Shown: positions 37,184 to 46,734 of the stretch, one piece after another
Layout: each line of letters starts with the position of its first letter
How positions within the stretch are numbered: the stretch's first letter is position 1
Assembly: GCF_963677685.1 (NCBI RefSeq)
Contig: NZ_OY782186.1
Coordinates: 2,852,001 to 2,916,000, forward strand
Reading direction: 5' to 3'
Length of the DNA stretch: 64,000 nucleotides
Source of the DNA: an uncultured Bacteroides sp.
Lineage (GTDB): Bacteria > Bacteroidota > Bacteroidia > Bacteroidales > Bacteroidaceae
Notes under the pieces: generated by a model
What the model was told of the DNA's origin: nothing
What the model saw: only the letters and a program-made list of their open reading frames with translations
The model's database searches: none
Program-made: the position numbers and the translations under genes

Positions 37184-37205
37184 ACATATATCAAAGCAAA
37201 AAGAA

Positions 37206-37241
37206 TAAAAAAGCCTCGGAGGCTGTGATACACTCCAAGGC
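37206..37241 (-). terminator. Terminator of the FadL-like gene
   Basis: 9-bp stem with one G-U pair (37213-37221 and 37233-37241) followed on the minus strand by a T-run. Confidence 0.7.
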
Positions 37242-37281
37242 TAGACACTAAAAAAATTATTATTATAAAAACTGTATATTT

Positions 37282-38865
37282 CTAAAACCTCATTCCTAAG
37301 GTCAATAATACCTGACTTCTTGTATTCGTTACTTTCGTCGCATTAAGATATATTTCGTCGAAAGCATAGAAATTTTCCTTATGTGTACTATACTGATAAG
37401 CTAAATCAGTGTAGAATATTGATCCACGATAACCAATACCTATCGTATAATTATTAGTAGCATCAGCATTTGCAAAATCTGTATCTGTATTTATTGAATT
37501 ATAAGGTAGATTCTTATAAGCATCATTCTTAAATGCTGTAGAAATATAATTATATCCTAAACGGAATGCAAACTCCGGAATAATTTTATACTCAGCACCA
37601 ATACGAAATGTATTAACGCCTTTGGTCATAGACTTAATAGTAGCATTCTCATGGCCAAAAACAGAACTGCCGTAATCAGAATCACGAAATTTCATTGTAG
37701 AGTAATCTTGGAATTCATATTCAGCTCCAAGAGCCAAGTTGTTGCCAACAGTATAACCTAAACTAAAATTATACTTCCAAGGAGTACGCAAATCAAAGTC
37801 TCGAGACATATCTCTGTTATTCAAAGCATAATATGTATCAACATCTGTAGCTGTTATCGTTGCATCTTCTCCAAGAAAAACATCCGATTCTAAACGAGCA
37901 CTAGTATCTAATGTCAGTTGGTAAAAAGTAGGTGTATGTACTGCAAGCCCTATACGCAATGGCGAATACTCAAAAGGTCTGAAAATAGCACCTAATTTGA
38001 AATCAAATCCTGAGCCACTTACATGATTCCAACTCTGCAAATTATATCTAGCACCACTACCATAATCCTCATCATATATAGAGTATTTACGATAATTCAC
38101 ATCATAAGCGCCAACAGTTAAACCCAAATAGATACGATCACTGAAATTAAGTGCTACATTAAAATCATATTGATCAACACCACCTGATTCTTTCGAATGA
38201 AACTTTGCATAAGGAGCATTAGCCACAAAACTTTTAAACCCTTCAGCCTCTTGATTTACAATTCTTCCTTGAACACCTAAAGCTCCAAGCCAACTCGCAG
38301 CAGGATCAGTAAATATATCATTAGACATAAAATTAAGAGATTCTTTATAATTATCCAAAACATAATTATATGATTGGTTTGCCAAATAGGCCATTTGATT
38401 AACTTGAGATAATACTTCCTTGCCAGGACCCAGATTTATTAAACCTTCCATCGACATATTTTTATAAAACGATTTTGAACGATGATAGTTAAACCCAAAG
38501 TTCACATATCTCAAAGGAGTTTCATTTCCCACTTTAGTTGAAAAAACAACTCCTAGATTATCAAATGTGACACGGTTTCTATCAGAGTTAACACTCATTC
38601 CACCATAAGAGCTTTCTGTTCCCGTTGATGAGTAACTCATTGTTCCCATTACATCATTACTTCGATAAATACCTATACCCGCAGGATTAGTTCCAATAGT
38701 AGAGATATCACCTCCTAAGGCTCCCATGGCGCCTCCCATACCCACAAAGCGAGCCGTACCATTCAAATCCTTATCTGTAAATTTAGCGGCATCATAAAGA
38801 GTCTGTGCGCCAACACTCGTACCCAGCAAAAGAGCCAAAGATGCCAGAGTCATTATCTTTTTCAT
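37282..38865 (-). CDS. OmpP1/FadL-type outer-membrane transport protein
   Basis: 527 aa with a signal peptide of about 20 residues (ending GAQ). The following GTARFVGMGGAMGALGGDISTIGTNPAGIG region matches the N-terminal hatch of FadL/OmpP1 proteins (conserved NPAGI). The rest shows repeated amphipathic strands, ending in QVLLTLGMRF with the aromatic C-terminal residue typical of barrels. In this family the barrel takes up hydrophobic compounds; the substrate here is unknown. The Ser/Arg-rich protein gene lies 26 nt upstream and is probably co-transcribed. Confidence 0.85.
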   Translation of the reverse strand: MKKIMTLASLALLLGTSVGAQTLYDAAKFTDKDLNGTARFVGMGGAMGALGGDISTIGTNPAGIGIYRSNDVMGTMSYSSTGTESSYGGMSVNSDRNRVTFDNLGVVFSTKVGNETPLRYVNFGFNYHRSKSFYKNMSMEGLINLGPGKEVLSQVNQMAYLANQSYNYVLDNYKESLNFMSNDIFTDPAASWLGALGVQGRIVNQEAEGFKSFVANAPYAKFHSKESGGVDQYDFNVALNFSDRIYLGLTVGAYDVNYRKYSIYDEDYGSGARYNLQSWNHVSGSGFDFKLGAIFRPFEYSPLRIGLAVHTPTFYQLTLDTSARLESDVFLGEDATITATDVDTYYALNNRDMSRDFDLRTPWKYNFSLGYTVGNNLALGAEYEFQDYSTMKFRDSDYGSSVFGHENATIKSMTKGVNTFRIGAEYKIIPEFAFRLGYNYISTAFKNDAYKNLPYNSINTDTDFANADATNNYTIGIGYRGSIFYTDLAYQYSTHKENFYAFDEIYLNATKVTNTRSQVLLTLGMRF

Positions 38866-38891
38866 ATATTTTCTTTTTATTTACTTATCTT

Positions 38892-40208
38892 TTATCTACG
38901 AGAACTCCTACTACTTCTTGAAGAAGAGCTACTTCTACTCGAACGAGAAGAACTACCACTTGAATAACTTCCACGAGAAGAAGATCTGCTTGGTGAATAA
39001 CTTCTTGAAGAAGAGTTATTAGGAGAATAATTCCGTGAAGAAGAATTATTGTTATAAGAACGTCTTGACTTTTCCTGAGGAGAATAAATGCGAGTTGATC
39101 TCGACGAACTTCCACGTGAATAAGTTTTTCTCACAGACTGAGAAGAACCACGATTAACAGATGATCTACTTCTACTTGAGCGAGCAGAATTTATACGTTG
39201 CAATTCGTCCAACGAAATAGTGCTACGAGTACTACTAGGACGTGTATAAGTTGTTCTTCGTGAAGATGAAGCGTCAGTTCTAGAGCTAACACCAGGACGT
39301 TCACCCACTTCACGAACACCTACTACTCTACGAGAAGAGCGTGTACTACGATTTTGATAATCATTACTATAGCTACGTCGTGTATTTGAACCTGAAGAAG
39401 CGTAACTAGAACGACTAGAACGACTAGATCGTCTCGAAGAATAGTAATCTCCTACAGAGCGACGATTTGTGTAGACTTTATTACTTCTCCAATGTCCGCT
39501 ACCGCCTCCATGCCAATATCCCGGGTAATAATCATATCCCCAATAGTTTCCCCAGCCCCAAGATGCACCAGCATACCATGGGTTCCCCCAGCCAGTATAC
39601 CAACTGCCATAATAGCCACCATAATAAGGATATCCCCATCCATAGCCTAAAGAATTATAGCGCCAATCCCACCAAAGCCTATTTGGGAAAGTAGGAAATG
39701 CATAAGCATACATTCCATCAGTATATACGTTCCAATCCCAGGAATTAGTACCATAAACTATATCCCAATAAAGTGGGCTACTTATTGAAACAGCAAAGCG
39801 AGGGTTGCGGAAACGAATAAGCCGTTCAGCATATTCATAATCATCTTGTGAACCATTAAAGCCATTCACCCATTCACCATCTAAATCTGACGATCTATTC
39901 TTTCCTTTAATATACAAAGTATCATTTTGCATTTCAAAGTTATTATTACTAGAATCATAACGTCGATTATATTCATCAACATCGCGTGCATTTCCACTAC
40001 GATCCTGAACCACAATATTGGAACCTGGAGTAGTATAAATACGGGTAGTGTTTACCATCCCTTTTGAACGCTCCGAAGAAGTGTTTTCTTTCTGATGCGA
40101 CTTATTTTCCTTTTTAGGAATATAATAAAGGTCGTCATCATAGCTTTGTGCCATTACAGCCAATGGTAGGCACAAGGCGATAAGCAATAAAAAAACAATC
40201 TTTTTCAT
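38892..40208 (-). CDS. Secreted low-complexity protein: Trp/Tyr/Gly-rich middle, Ser/Arg-rich tail
   Basis: 438 aa with a 20-residue signal peptide (ending VMAQ). Residues about 20-150 are of mixed composition with conserved-looking DTLYIKG and SSPLYWDIVYG stretches. Residues about 155-235 are extremely rich in Trp, Tyr and Gly, and from about 245 to the end the chain is nearly all Ser, Arg and Tyr, with many SSR and RSS repeats. It is predicted exported. No enzyme motif is seen. The basic tail could bind DNA, LPS, polysaccharide or teichoic-like polymers. The upstream gene of a FadL-like barrel operon. Confidence 0.85.
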   Translation of the reverse strand: MKKIVFLLLIALCLPLAVMAQSYDDDLYYIPKKENKSHQKENTSSERSKGMVNTTRIYTTPGSNIVVQDRSGNARDVDEYNRRYDSSNNNFEMQNDTLYIKGKNRSSDLDGEWVNGFNGSQDDYEYAERLIRFRNPRFAVSISSPLYWDIVYGTNSWDWNVYTDGMYAYAFPTFPNRLWWDWRYNSLGYGWGYPYYGGYYGSWYTGWGNPWYAGASWGWGNYWGYDYYPGYWHGGGSGHWRSNKVYTNRRSVGDYYSSRRSSRSSRSSYASSGSNTRRSYSNDYQNRSTRSSRRVVGVREVGERPGVSSRTDASSSRRTTYTRPSSTRSTISLDELQRINSARSSRSRSSVNRGSSQSVRKTYSRGSSSRSTRIYSPQEKSRRSYNNNSSSRNYSPNNSSSRSYSPSRSSSRGSYSSGSSSRSSRSSSSSRSSRSSRR

Positions 40209-40250
40209 AATCTTATGGTTTATATAGTTATTATTTTTTTCTTCACTTTA

Positions 40251-40258
40251 CAAAGATA
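40251..40258 (-). promoter_or_regulatory. Bacteroidetes -7 box for the Ser/Arg-rich protein gene
   Basis: TATCTTTG on the minus strand, 42 nt before the start codon. Confidence 0.6.
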
Positions 40259-40323
40259 AATAAGGCATATCCCTTTATATAGAGATTTTCCCCAATTAAT
40301 AATAGGGATTTCCCTAAATAAGC

Positions 40324-40331
40324 TATATTTG
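40324..40331 (+). promoter_or_regulatory. Bacteroidetes -7 box for prmA
   Basis: TATATTTG, about 84 nt before the prmA start. Confidence 0.5.
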
Positions 40332-40415
40332 CAATAAAATAGCGCTTTCAGGTGCATAGAGAACAGTCCGCAAACAAAGCTTGTTCGATCATTTAACGAT
40401 AAATAAAAACTTCCA

Positions 40416-41261
40416 ATGAAATATTTAGAATTTACTTTTAAAACACAACCATGTACCGAAATAGTAAATGATGTTCTTTCCGCCGTATTGGGCGATGCAG
40501 GATTTGACAGCTTTATAGAATCAGACAGCGGTTTAACTGCCTACATCCAGCAAGTTGCGTTCGATGAGAAAACACTCAAAAAAGCGATTAAAGAATTCCC
40601 TATAGAAAAGACAGAGATTTCTTATTCGTGGAAGGAAGCTGAAGATAAGAATTGGAACGAAGAATGGGAAAAGAACTTCTTTCAACCAATTATTATTGGC
40701 AATAAATGTGCTATTCACAGCACTTTTCACAAAGATATTCCCAAAACAGAATATGATATCATTATTAATCCTCAAATGGCTTTTGGTACGGGACATCATG
40801 AAACAACAAGTCTCATTATTAGTGAATTATTAGAAGCTGATTTACAAGGAAAGTCACTGCTTGATATGGGGTGTGGTACCTCTATATTAGCTATTTTAGC
40901 GCAAATGCGTGGTGCTTATCCTATAACAGCCATTGACATTGACTCATGGTGTGTTAGTAATTCTAAAGAAAATATAGTTTTAAATCATGCTATCGGCATT
41001 GAGGTTGAGTTAGGAGATGCATCCGTATTAGAGAAAAAAGGTCCCTTTGATATCATCATAGCAAATATAAACAGAAATATTTTGCTCCATGACATGCCCG
41101 CTTATGTAGCGCGTATGAACCCAAATGCAGAACTTTATATGAGTGGTTTTTATATAGAAGATATTAGCATGATTAAAGACAAAGCTCAATCCTTGGGGTT
41201 GAAGTTCATAGATAGTAAAGAAAAAAACCGATGGGCTTCTATCAAGTTATTAAAACCTTGA
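40416..41261 (+). CDS. prmA: Ribosomal protein L11 methyltransferase
   Basis: SAM-dependent trimethylation of ribosomal protein L11. The 281-aa protein has the PrmA substrate-recognition domain (1-about 95), the family signature NPQMAFGTGHHETT (about 118-131), the SAM-binding LLDMGCGTSILAI (about 148-160) and the catalytic-region IIANINRNIL. Its length is normal. It is monocistronic and ends 12 nt before the convergent GH25 gene, with no obvious hairpin between them. Confidence 0.93.
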   Translation: MKYLEFTFKTQPCTEIVNDVLSAVLGDAGFDSFIESDSGLTAYIQQVAFDEKTLKKAIKEFPIEKTEISYSWKEAEDKNWNEEWEKNFFQPIIIGNKCAIHSTFHKDIPKTEYDIIINPQMAFGTGHHETTSLIISELLEADLQGKSLLDMGCGTSILAILAQMRGAYPITAIDIDSWCVSNSKENIVLNHAIGIEVELGDASVLEKKGPFDIIIANINRNILLHDMPAYVARMNPNAELYMSGFYIEDISMIKDKAQSLGLKFIDSKEKNRWASIKLLKP

Positions 41262-41272
41262 AAAAGCAATAT

Positions 41273-42136
41273 TTAATGCAATGTCATATTTTTAAGTCTT
41301 TCTATGGTACCATTAAAAACGTTCAGATCAACCTCTTCTTTAATGCCTTGCACAACACCGACATCGGTATGTTGCCAGAAATCCCAGTGTCCCTTATATT
41401 TCACAGAGTCAACATAATAATGAGCTATCCAATATGGGTAAAGATCAAATACAGGATCATCTAAATATTTCATTTTAAACTTATAAGATGTATATAAAAT
41501 AGGTTTCACTTTATAGTGCATTTCTATGCGTTTAAGCCAAATCTTCAAACTCTCTTGCAATTCTTTTTTGCTTTTTCCACCTTTAAGCTCTACATCTAGC
41601 ACAGGAGGCAAATCTCCAGGGCACAACTCTACTTTACGAATAAAAAACTCAGCTTGCTTCAATGCATCCGCTTTAGGAGAGAAGAAATGATAAGCTCCAC
41701 GAATAAGACCGTATTGACGTGCCAAAGCAAAATTTTGTTCAAAAGCATCGTCTGCTAAAGCTTCTCCTTCAGTCGCTTTCATAAAAATAAATTGAATAGG
41801 AAAATTAGTTGTATCATTTAATCTTAATTTATCCCAATCAATACTTCCTTGGTAATGAGAGATATCAATGCCGTGCACATCATAACAGCAAGGTATACAT
41901 ACCCCATATTCCTTTTGTCCGCTGCAAGGTTTCCATCTATAAGCATAAGGACGAATAAAAAAATAATAAAAACCTGAGAAAAATGCCAAGATTATAAAAA
42001 TCGCCAGCAAGTTACGAAGCCACACAGGTATAGAACGTATATTTTTCTTACGTTTTCCCTTACGAGTAGAACGTGAATTTGGCACTCTCTTTTTTTGAGA
42101 TGTACTTTTGTATATACCTGTGGTAGTTTCGGACAT
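41273..42136 (-). CDS. GH25 lysozyme, membrane-anchored
   Basis: Peptidoglycan muramidase family. I start at MSETTTGIYK (287 aa), since the 12 codons upstream overlap the pfp terminator. A basic cytoplasmic segment (about 10-40) precedes one membrane helix (about 40-60); the GH25 barrel follows with the catalytic acids in GIDISHYQG, MKATEGE and PPVLDVEL. As an uncleaved type II anchor it would place the enzyme in the periplasm. The last strand region is complete. A role in cell-wall turnover is likely. Confidence 0.9.
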   Translation of the reverse strand: MSETTTGIYKSTSQKKRVPNSRSTRKGKRKKNIRSIPVWLRNLLAIFIILAFFSGFYYFFIRPYAYRWKPCSGQKEYGVCIPCCYDVHGIDISHYQGSIDWDKLRLNDTTNFPIQFIFMKATEGEALADDAFEQNFALARQYGLIRGAYHFFSPKADALKQAEFFIRKVELCPGDLPPVLDVELKGGKSKKELQESLKIWLKRIEMHYKVKPILYTSYKFKMKYLDDPVFDLYPYWIAHYYVDSVKYKGHWDFWQHTDVGVVQGIKEEVDLNVFNGTIERLKNMTLH

Positions 42137-42151
42137 ATAAGATCCATGATA

Positions 42152-42203
42152 AAATAGACCGACAATAAGCAAGCTAAAAGCATGTTTAATTGCCGGTCTA
42201 TTT
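42152..42203 (-). terminator. Terminator of pfp
   Basis: 15-bp arms with one mismatch (42152-42166 and 42189-42203), lying between pfp and the downstream GH25 gene. Confidence 0.7.
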
Positions 42204-42215
42204 ATTTTATCTAAT

Positions 42216-43862
42216 TTATTTAGCTTGCTCTAATTGCAAGGTCTTAGTAGGTTGATCACATACTTCTGTCGGACCAAAATATTGTATTGGACCCGGATAT
42301 ACATATGCAGTTTCAATAGCCCATTTATCACGTTGAGCAACAAAAGCTTTAAAAGGTGCTCCTTCTAGTTTCACCAAAGCTTTCTGTATTACAGGCTTCA
42401 TTTCTCCATGACGACGTTCCATATTCATCATCATTGTAATTGGAACACCTCCCGAAATCCAATCCGCAGCAGGAGCTGTAGTGTTGCGTACAGATGACAT
42501 ATAGCCAGTCTTACCATTAGCTATCAACATTGAAGCTGTGTATCCCAAAGAGTAGCAATAGTCAGCATCATAATTTGAAGGAGCTGCACATCTTCCTTCA
42601 TAACCAAAGAAATGATGCAAAGCAGAGAATTTACCAACAAATTTCCCTTCAGCTTTCCATTGTGAAAGTTTAGTCCCTACCATTTCAGAAAGCAGTTTCT
42701 CCGTTTCAATCAATGAAACTTGTACATTACCATGAGGATCTCTATCTAAAGTCAACTGACGAGCTACCCCTTCAGGTAAACTAGCATAAATGTCCGCATT
42801 TGGCTTAGAAAGTTTAGAAATAATGTAATCACGTTGATGTGACTTCTTAATATGAGAGAATTCTTCCGCATTGGTAGCTAAGAAATCATTTAGTTCAGCA
42901 ATCAATCGTTTCATTGCTGGAATAAATTCTATCAAACCCTCAGGAATTAACACCGTACCGAAATTATTGCCTTGCGCAGCTCTGTTTGCAACAATTTGCG
43001 CAATGTAAGTAACAACATCATCTAATGACATATCCTTAGCTTCCACTTCTTCAGATACTATACAAACATTCGGCTGCACCTGTAATGCACATTCTAATGC
43101 AATATGTGAAGCAGAGCGTCCCATCAGCTTAATAAAATGCCAATATTTACGGGCAGAGTTGCAATCTCGTTGAATATTACCAATCACTTCTGAATAGACC
43201 TTACAAGCTGTATCAAATCCAAAAGAAGTCTCAATCATCTCATTCTTCAAGTCCCCATCAATTGTTTTAGGACAACCAATTACTTGGATACCTGATTTTT
43301 TAGCAGCATAATATTCAGCCAAAACACAAGCATTAGTGTTTGAATCATCTCCTCCAATTATAACAAGAGCCTTAATACCCAATTGTTTCAAAACCTCATA
43401 GCCTTTTTCAAACTGTTCTTCAGTCTCTAGTTTGGTACGCCCTGAACCAATAATATCAAAACCTCCGGTGTTACGATATTCATCAATAATATCAGCAGTT
43501 AGTTCCATATAGTTATGATCAACCAATCCACCAGGACCTAAAATAAAGCCATAAAGTTTGCTATCAGCGTTCAATTTTTTAATTCCATCAAACAAACCTG
43601 AAATAACATTATGCCCACCGGGTGCTTGTCCACCAGAAAGAATTACACCAACATTAGTAGACGGAAAAGCTAAAGATTCTGTTGCCTCTGTAAACTGAAT
43701 CAATGGCATCCCATATGTATTAGGAAATAACTTCTTAATAGCCTCCTGATCAGCTACAGATTGAGTTGCCGGACCTTCAGCTACTTTCACGGCTCCTTTC
43801 AAAGCTTTAGGAAGCTTAGGCTCATACGCAGCCCTCGCAATTTGCAATGCACTTTTAGTCAT
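42216..43862 (-). CDS. pfp: Pyrophosphate--fructose-6-phosphate 1-phosphotransferase
   Basis: Reversible PPi-dependent phosphorylation of fructose-6-phosphate in glycolysis. The 548-aa length and motifs mark the long PPi-type [14 protein letters not shown] (about 75-85), LGPGGL, the [11 protein letters not shown] motif in which Asp replaces the Gly of ATP-dependent enzymes and thereby excludes ATP, and [10 protein letters not shown]. Bacteroides commonly uses this enzyme. Monocistronic, followed by a terminator. A 350-nt gap lies upstream. Confidence 0.95.
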   Translation of the reverse strand: MTKSALQIARAAYEPKLPKALKGAVKVAEGPATQSVADQEAIKKLFPNTYGMPLIQFTEATESLAFPSTNVGVILSGGQAPGGHNVISGLFDGIKKLNADSKLYGFILGPGGLVDHNYMELTADIIDEYRNTGGFDIIGSGRTKLETEEQFEKGYEVLKQLGIKALVIIGGDDSNTNACVLAEYYAAKKSGIQVIGCPKTIDGDLKNEMIETSFGFDTACKVYSEVIGNIQRDCNSARKYWHFIKLMGRSASHIALECALQVQPNVCIVSEEVEAKDMSLDDVVTYIAQIVANRAAQGNNFGTVLIPEGLIEFIPAMKRLIAELNDFLATNAEEFSHIKKSHQRDYIISKLSKPNADIYASLPEGVARQLTLDRDPHGNVQVSLIETEKLLSEMVGTKLSQWKAEGKFVGKFSALHHFFGYEGRCAAPSNYDADYCYSLGYTASMLIANGKTGYMSSVRNTTAPAADWISGGVPITMMMNMERRHGEMKPVIQKALVKLEGAPFKAFVAQRDKWAIETAYVYPGPIQYFGPTEVCDQPTKTLQLEQAK

Positions 43863-44016
43863 CTTTTTATATTTTTTTTAAAGGGGTTAGTTAGTTCAAC
43901 TTTATTGCAGCCACAAATTTCGCTCTTTTTTCTGAATTATAAAAGAATGTACAACTCAAAAGAAACTTTAAAGTGCAGAAAAAGTACAAAATGAAACTTA
44001 ACTGCAATATACAGAT

Positions 44017-44031
44017 AGCATTATTAATGCT
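44017..44031. promoter_or_regulatory. 15-nt palindrome in the pfp upstream region
   Basis: AGCATTA-T-TAATGCT is a perfect inverted repeat with a 1-nt centre in the 347-nt divergent gap (43863-44209). It could be an operator; nothing else is clear in the gap apart from AT-rich sequence. Confidence 0.3.
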
Positions 44032-44209
44032 AAAAAAAGAACTTTTATATATATAATTGTCATTTTCGCCCAGAAAAGCAGGAATAATCAAATCTTTTTT
44101 TTAATATTTGCATTAGTATTAAACAAAACTCTTTAAGTGATTTACGTATTTGTGCTTATAGCGGAAAGATAGTGGACATCTATTAATCTGCAATTTTGAG
44201 ATATCATAA

Positions 44210-44833
44210 ATGCTCATATCTCTTAAACAAACGAAACATTTTATGGGACTATTAAATCGAGATAGAATTGCTATAAAAAATATAGCTTTCTGTCAGACCA
44301 ATGATTCAAAAAAGTTCAAAAACAGACAACAGGCATTAATTATCCTATTCTTCTTATTCTTATTTCCCTCTTTGGTATTTGCGCAATACCGAACAGGAAT
44401 GTATTATGATGTATCTTTCAAAAATTATGAGAACCAATATGGCACATTAGAACATAAGGAAGATAGTCTGATATTTAAATTTGTGCCTTCAGATCGTTTT
44501 TGGAAAGTTTCAATTACAAATCATTCCACAGGAATAATTATGGTTGATTGGGCCAATGCACAATTTATCATATCTGGGAGAGCCTCAGGAATAACATCTC
44601 CAAACATAGATGACGAAAGCCAGATAGAGGACACCATTTATATAAAGGAGCAAGCAACTATATCAAAAGAGATCCTCCCTGCGATCCTACAGAATAAAGG
44701 GAAGATATTTAATGCAAAAAGATTAAAACACAAAGGGCAAAAAAGTTATGCTACAATTGTTTTACCTATAAAAATGGATCAAGATCCAAAGAAATATTTC
44801 ACATTTGACTTCAAAATTGAGTGCAAAAGGTAG
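44210..44833 (+). CDS. Secreted hypothetical protein
   Basis: 207 aa with an unusually long basic N-region (about 40 residues) before a hydrophobic segment ending LVFAQ. The true start could be the first ATG or the one at 44243, but no later Met precedes the hydrophobic core. The mature domain of about 150 residues is mixed alpha/beta with no motif I recognise. The next gene's frame overlaps its end, but its likely start lies 100 nt further on. Confidence 0.55.
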   Translation: MLISLKQTKHFMGLLNRDRIAIKNIAFCQTNDSKKFKNRQQALIILFFLFLFPSLVFAQYRTGMYYDVSFKNYENQYGTLEHKEDSLIFKFVPSDRFWKVSITNHSTGIIMVDWANAQFIISGRASGITSPNIDDESQIEDTIYIKEQATISKEILPAILQNKGKIFNAKRLKHKGQKSYATIVLPIKMDQDPKKYFTFDFKIECKR

Positions 44834-44933
44834 AGTAGAAACCACTAAAATAATCACAAACATTCGCCTAAACCAAACAAAGTCCCTATCTTTACCGCAA
44901 TTATTTTTATTAATCATATTAAATGTAAAGATT

Positions 44934-45203
44934 ATGGCAAGTAGAAAAGAACTTAAAAAGAATATAAATTATATCATAGGAGAATTATTCTGCGAATGTG
45001 TAGTGAATGCCAAATATATTCCGGGGACAGATAAGGCTAAGGCTGATTTGCTAATGCAGGAAATTCTAAAGACACAAGATGAGTTCATCAGTCGTATTAG
45101 TCATACAGAGCCTGGAAATGTCAAAGGGTTTTACAAAAAACTTTACCAAGATTTCGATTCTAAAGTCAATGAAATAATTGAAGGGATAAGTAAGCTTAAC
45201 TAA
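44934..45203 (+). CDS. Small hypothetical cytoplasmic protein
   Basis: 89 aa from the chosen start MASRKELKK; the open frame runs 43 codons further up, overlapping the previous gene with poor protein character. The chain is charged and predicted all-helical, with Cys-Glu-Cys near residue 20. It is conserved-looking in style (Bacteroidales hypothetical) but not recognised. A TATCTTTA box lies about 40 nt upstream. The acyltransferase gene follows 17 nt downstream. Confidence 0.75.
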   Translation: MASRKELKKNINYIIGELFCECVVNAKYIPGTDKAKADLLMQEILKTQDEFISRISHTEPGNVKGFYKKLYQDFDSKVNEIIEGISKLN

Positions 45204-45220
45204 GAAGAAGAGCTATAAAA

Positions 45221-45778
45221 ATGAGAAAAGCAATTTACGGTTTTATTTATCACCGCATATTGGGATGGAAAGAAAGAGCATCTGCACTCGATTACGATAA
45301 ATGCATTATTTGCGCCGCTCCTCATACAACAAATTGGGATTTGTTCATAGGTAAACTATTCTATGGTACCATTGGGAAAAGAACAAGTTTCATGATGAAA
45401 AAAGAGTGGTTTTTCTTTCCTATTGGCATATTCTTTAAAGCTGTAGGTGGTATTCCGGTTAACAGAGGACGCAAAACATCTTTAGTGGACCAAATGATAA
45501 CTCATTTTGCAAAAAATGATAAATTCCATTTAGCGATTACCCCCGAAGGCACGCGTAAAGCAAATCCTAATTGGAAAAAAGGGTTTTATTATATTGCATT
45601 GAAAGCTCAAGTACCAATTGTTCTTGTGGCCATTGACTACGGAACGAAAACAATCACAGCTGAAAAGACAATCTTCCCATCAGGTGATATTGAAAAAGAT
45701 ATGAGAGAAATCAAGTTATATTATAAACAATTTAAAGGAAAGCATCCTCAGAATTTTTCCATCGGAAACATAGACTAA
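45221..45778 (+). CDS. PlsC-type acyltransferase
   Basis: 185 aa resembling 1-acyl-sn-glycerol-3-phosphate acyltransferases. It has the catalytic HX4D motif HTTNWD (about 32-37), a second motif GGIPVNRGRK (about 79-88) and the EGTR motif in ITPEGTRK (about 108-115). It is shorter than full PlsC (about 240 aa) and lacks the N-terminal membrane helix, so it belongs to a short subgroup that may acylate other lipids. It is in an operon with the nitrilase 26 nt downstream. Confidence 0.85.
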   Translation: MRKAIYGFIYHRILGWKERASALDYDKCIICAAPHTTNWDLFIGKLFYGTIGKRTSFMMKKEWFFFPIGIFFKAVGGIPVNRGRKTSLVDQMITHFAKNDKFHLAITPEGTRKANPNWKKGFYYIALKAQVPIVLVAIDYGTKTITAEKTIFPSGDIEKDMREIKLYYKQFKGKHPQNFSIGNID

Positions 45779-45804
45779 CGTTAAACAGAAGTATACAGAC
45801 ATAC

Positions 45805-46593
45805 ATGTATTCCGAAAAACTAAAAATTTCATTATTACAAACAAATATTGTTTGGCAAAATAAACAAGAGAATCTTCGTCTCCTCCGTGAAAAGATGGAA
45901 ACACTTCACGGAGAGACGGACATCCTTGTATTACCCGAAATGTTCTCTACCGGATTTTCTATGGAAAGCCACTCTTTAGGAGAGCCTTTAAATGGAGAGA
46001 CAATTACCACCTTACAATCTCTTGCTACAAAACACAATATAGCTATTACAGGTAGCTATATCGCTTGCGAAGATTCGCATTATTACAACCGTGCCTTTTT
46101 CCTCACCCCTGAAAATCAAAATTATTATTACGACAAGAGACACTTATTCCGCATGGGCGGTGAATTCGATTCATTTTCCGCTGGCAATAAACGATTAATC
46201 ATTCCCTATCGGGGATGGAATATTTGCCTCTTAGTTTGCTACGATCTTCGTTTTCCTGTATGGAGTAGAAACAAAGGGAATGAATATGATTTGCTAATCT
46301 ATGTGGCCAATTGGCCAGCTTCCCGTCGCAGTGTATGGGATACCTTACTTAAAGCCAGAACCTTAGAAAACATGAGTTATGTATGTGGCGTAAATCGAGT
46401 TGGCATAGACGGTACTAAAGTTAAATATGACGGTGGTAGTACTCTTTATTCGCCCAAAGGCGAAATACTTGCCAGTATACCCGACCATAAAGAATCTCTA
46501 TACACACAAGAAATAAGCCTCATCACTCTACAAGAATTCCGATCAAAATTCCCTGCATGGAAAGACGCTGATAGCTTCTTTATTCAAGAATAA
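45805..46593 (+). CDS. Nitrilase-superfamily omega-amidase (YafV-like)
   Basis: Hydrolase acting on small amides, probably 2-oxoglutaramate or 2-oxosuccinamate as for omega-amidases. 262 aa with the catalytic triad visible: Glu in VLPEMFSTGFS (about 45), Lys in YYDKRHLFRMGGE (about 111) and Cys in LLVCYDLRFPVW (about 146). Subfamily assignment to YafV-like omega-amidase rests on the CYDLRFPVWSRN stretch. Confidence 0.88.
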   Translation: MYSEKLKISLLQTNIVWQNKQENLRLLREKMETLHGETDILVLPEMFSTGFSMESHSLGEPLNGETITTLQSLATKHNIAITGSYIACEDSHYYNRAFFLTPENQNYYYDKRHLFRMGGEFDSFSAGNKRLIIPYRGWNICLLVCYDLRFPVWSRNKGNEYDLLIYVANWPASRRSVWDTLLKARTLENMSYVCGVNRVGIDGTKVKYDGGSTLYSPKGEILASIPDHKESLYTQEISLITLQEFRSKFPAWKDADSFFIQE

Positions 46594-46675
46594 TAAGAAG
46601 GTATTAAAATGTTAAAAGGATCTTTTCTCAGCAACATTATAGCAAAAAAGACGTTTTCATAACAAAAACAGTTTG

Positions 46676-46683
46676 TATATTTG
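46676..46683 (+). promoter_or_regulatory. Bacteroidetes -7 box for the NagB-like/PIG-L gene
   Basis: TATATTTG, about 51 nt before the start codon. Confidence 0.55.
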
Positions 46684-46734
46684 TTGTCGAAAACAGTCGC
46701 ACGACTTTAATCTAAAATAACTTAAAAAGAACTT

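Noticed and set aside
38900..39480. Repetitive stretch read as a CRISPR or satellite array
   Set aside because: The repetition is of Ser/Arg codons inside an open reading frame, without regular repeat-spacer periodicity.
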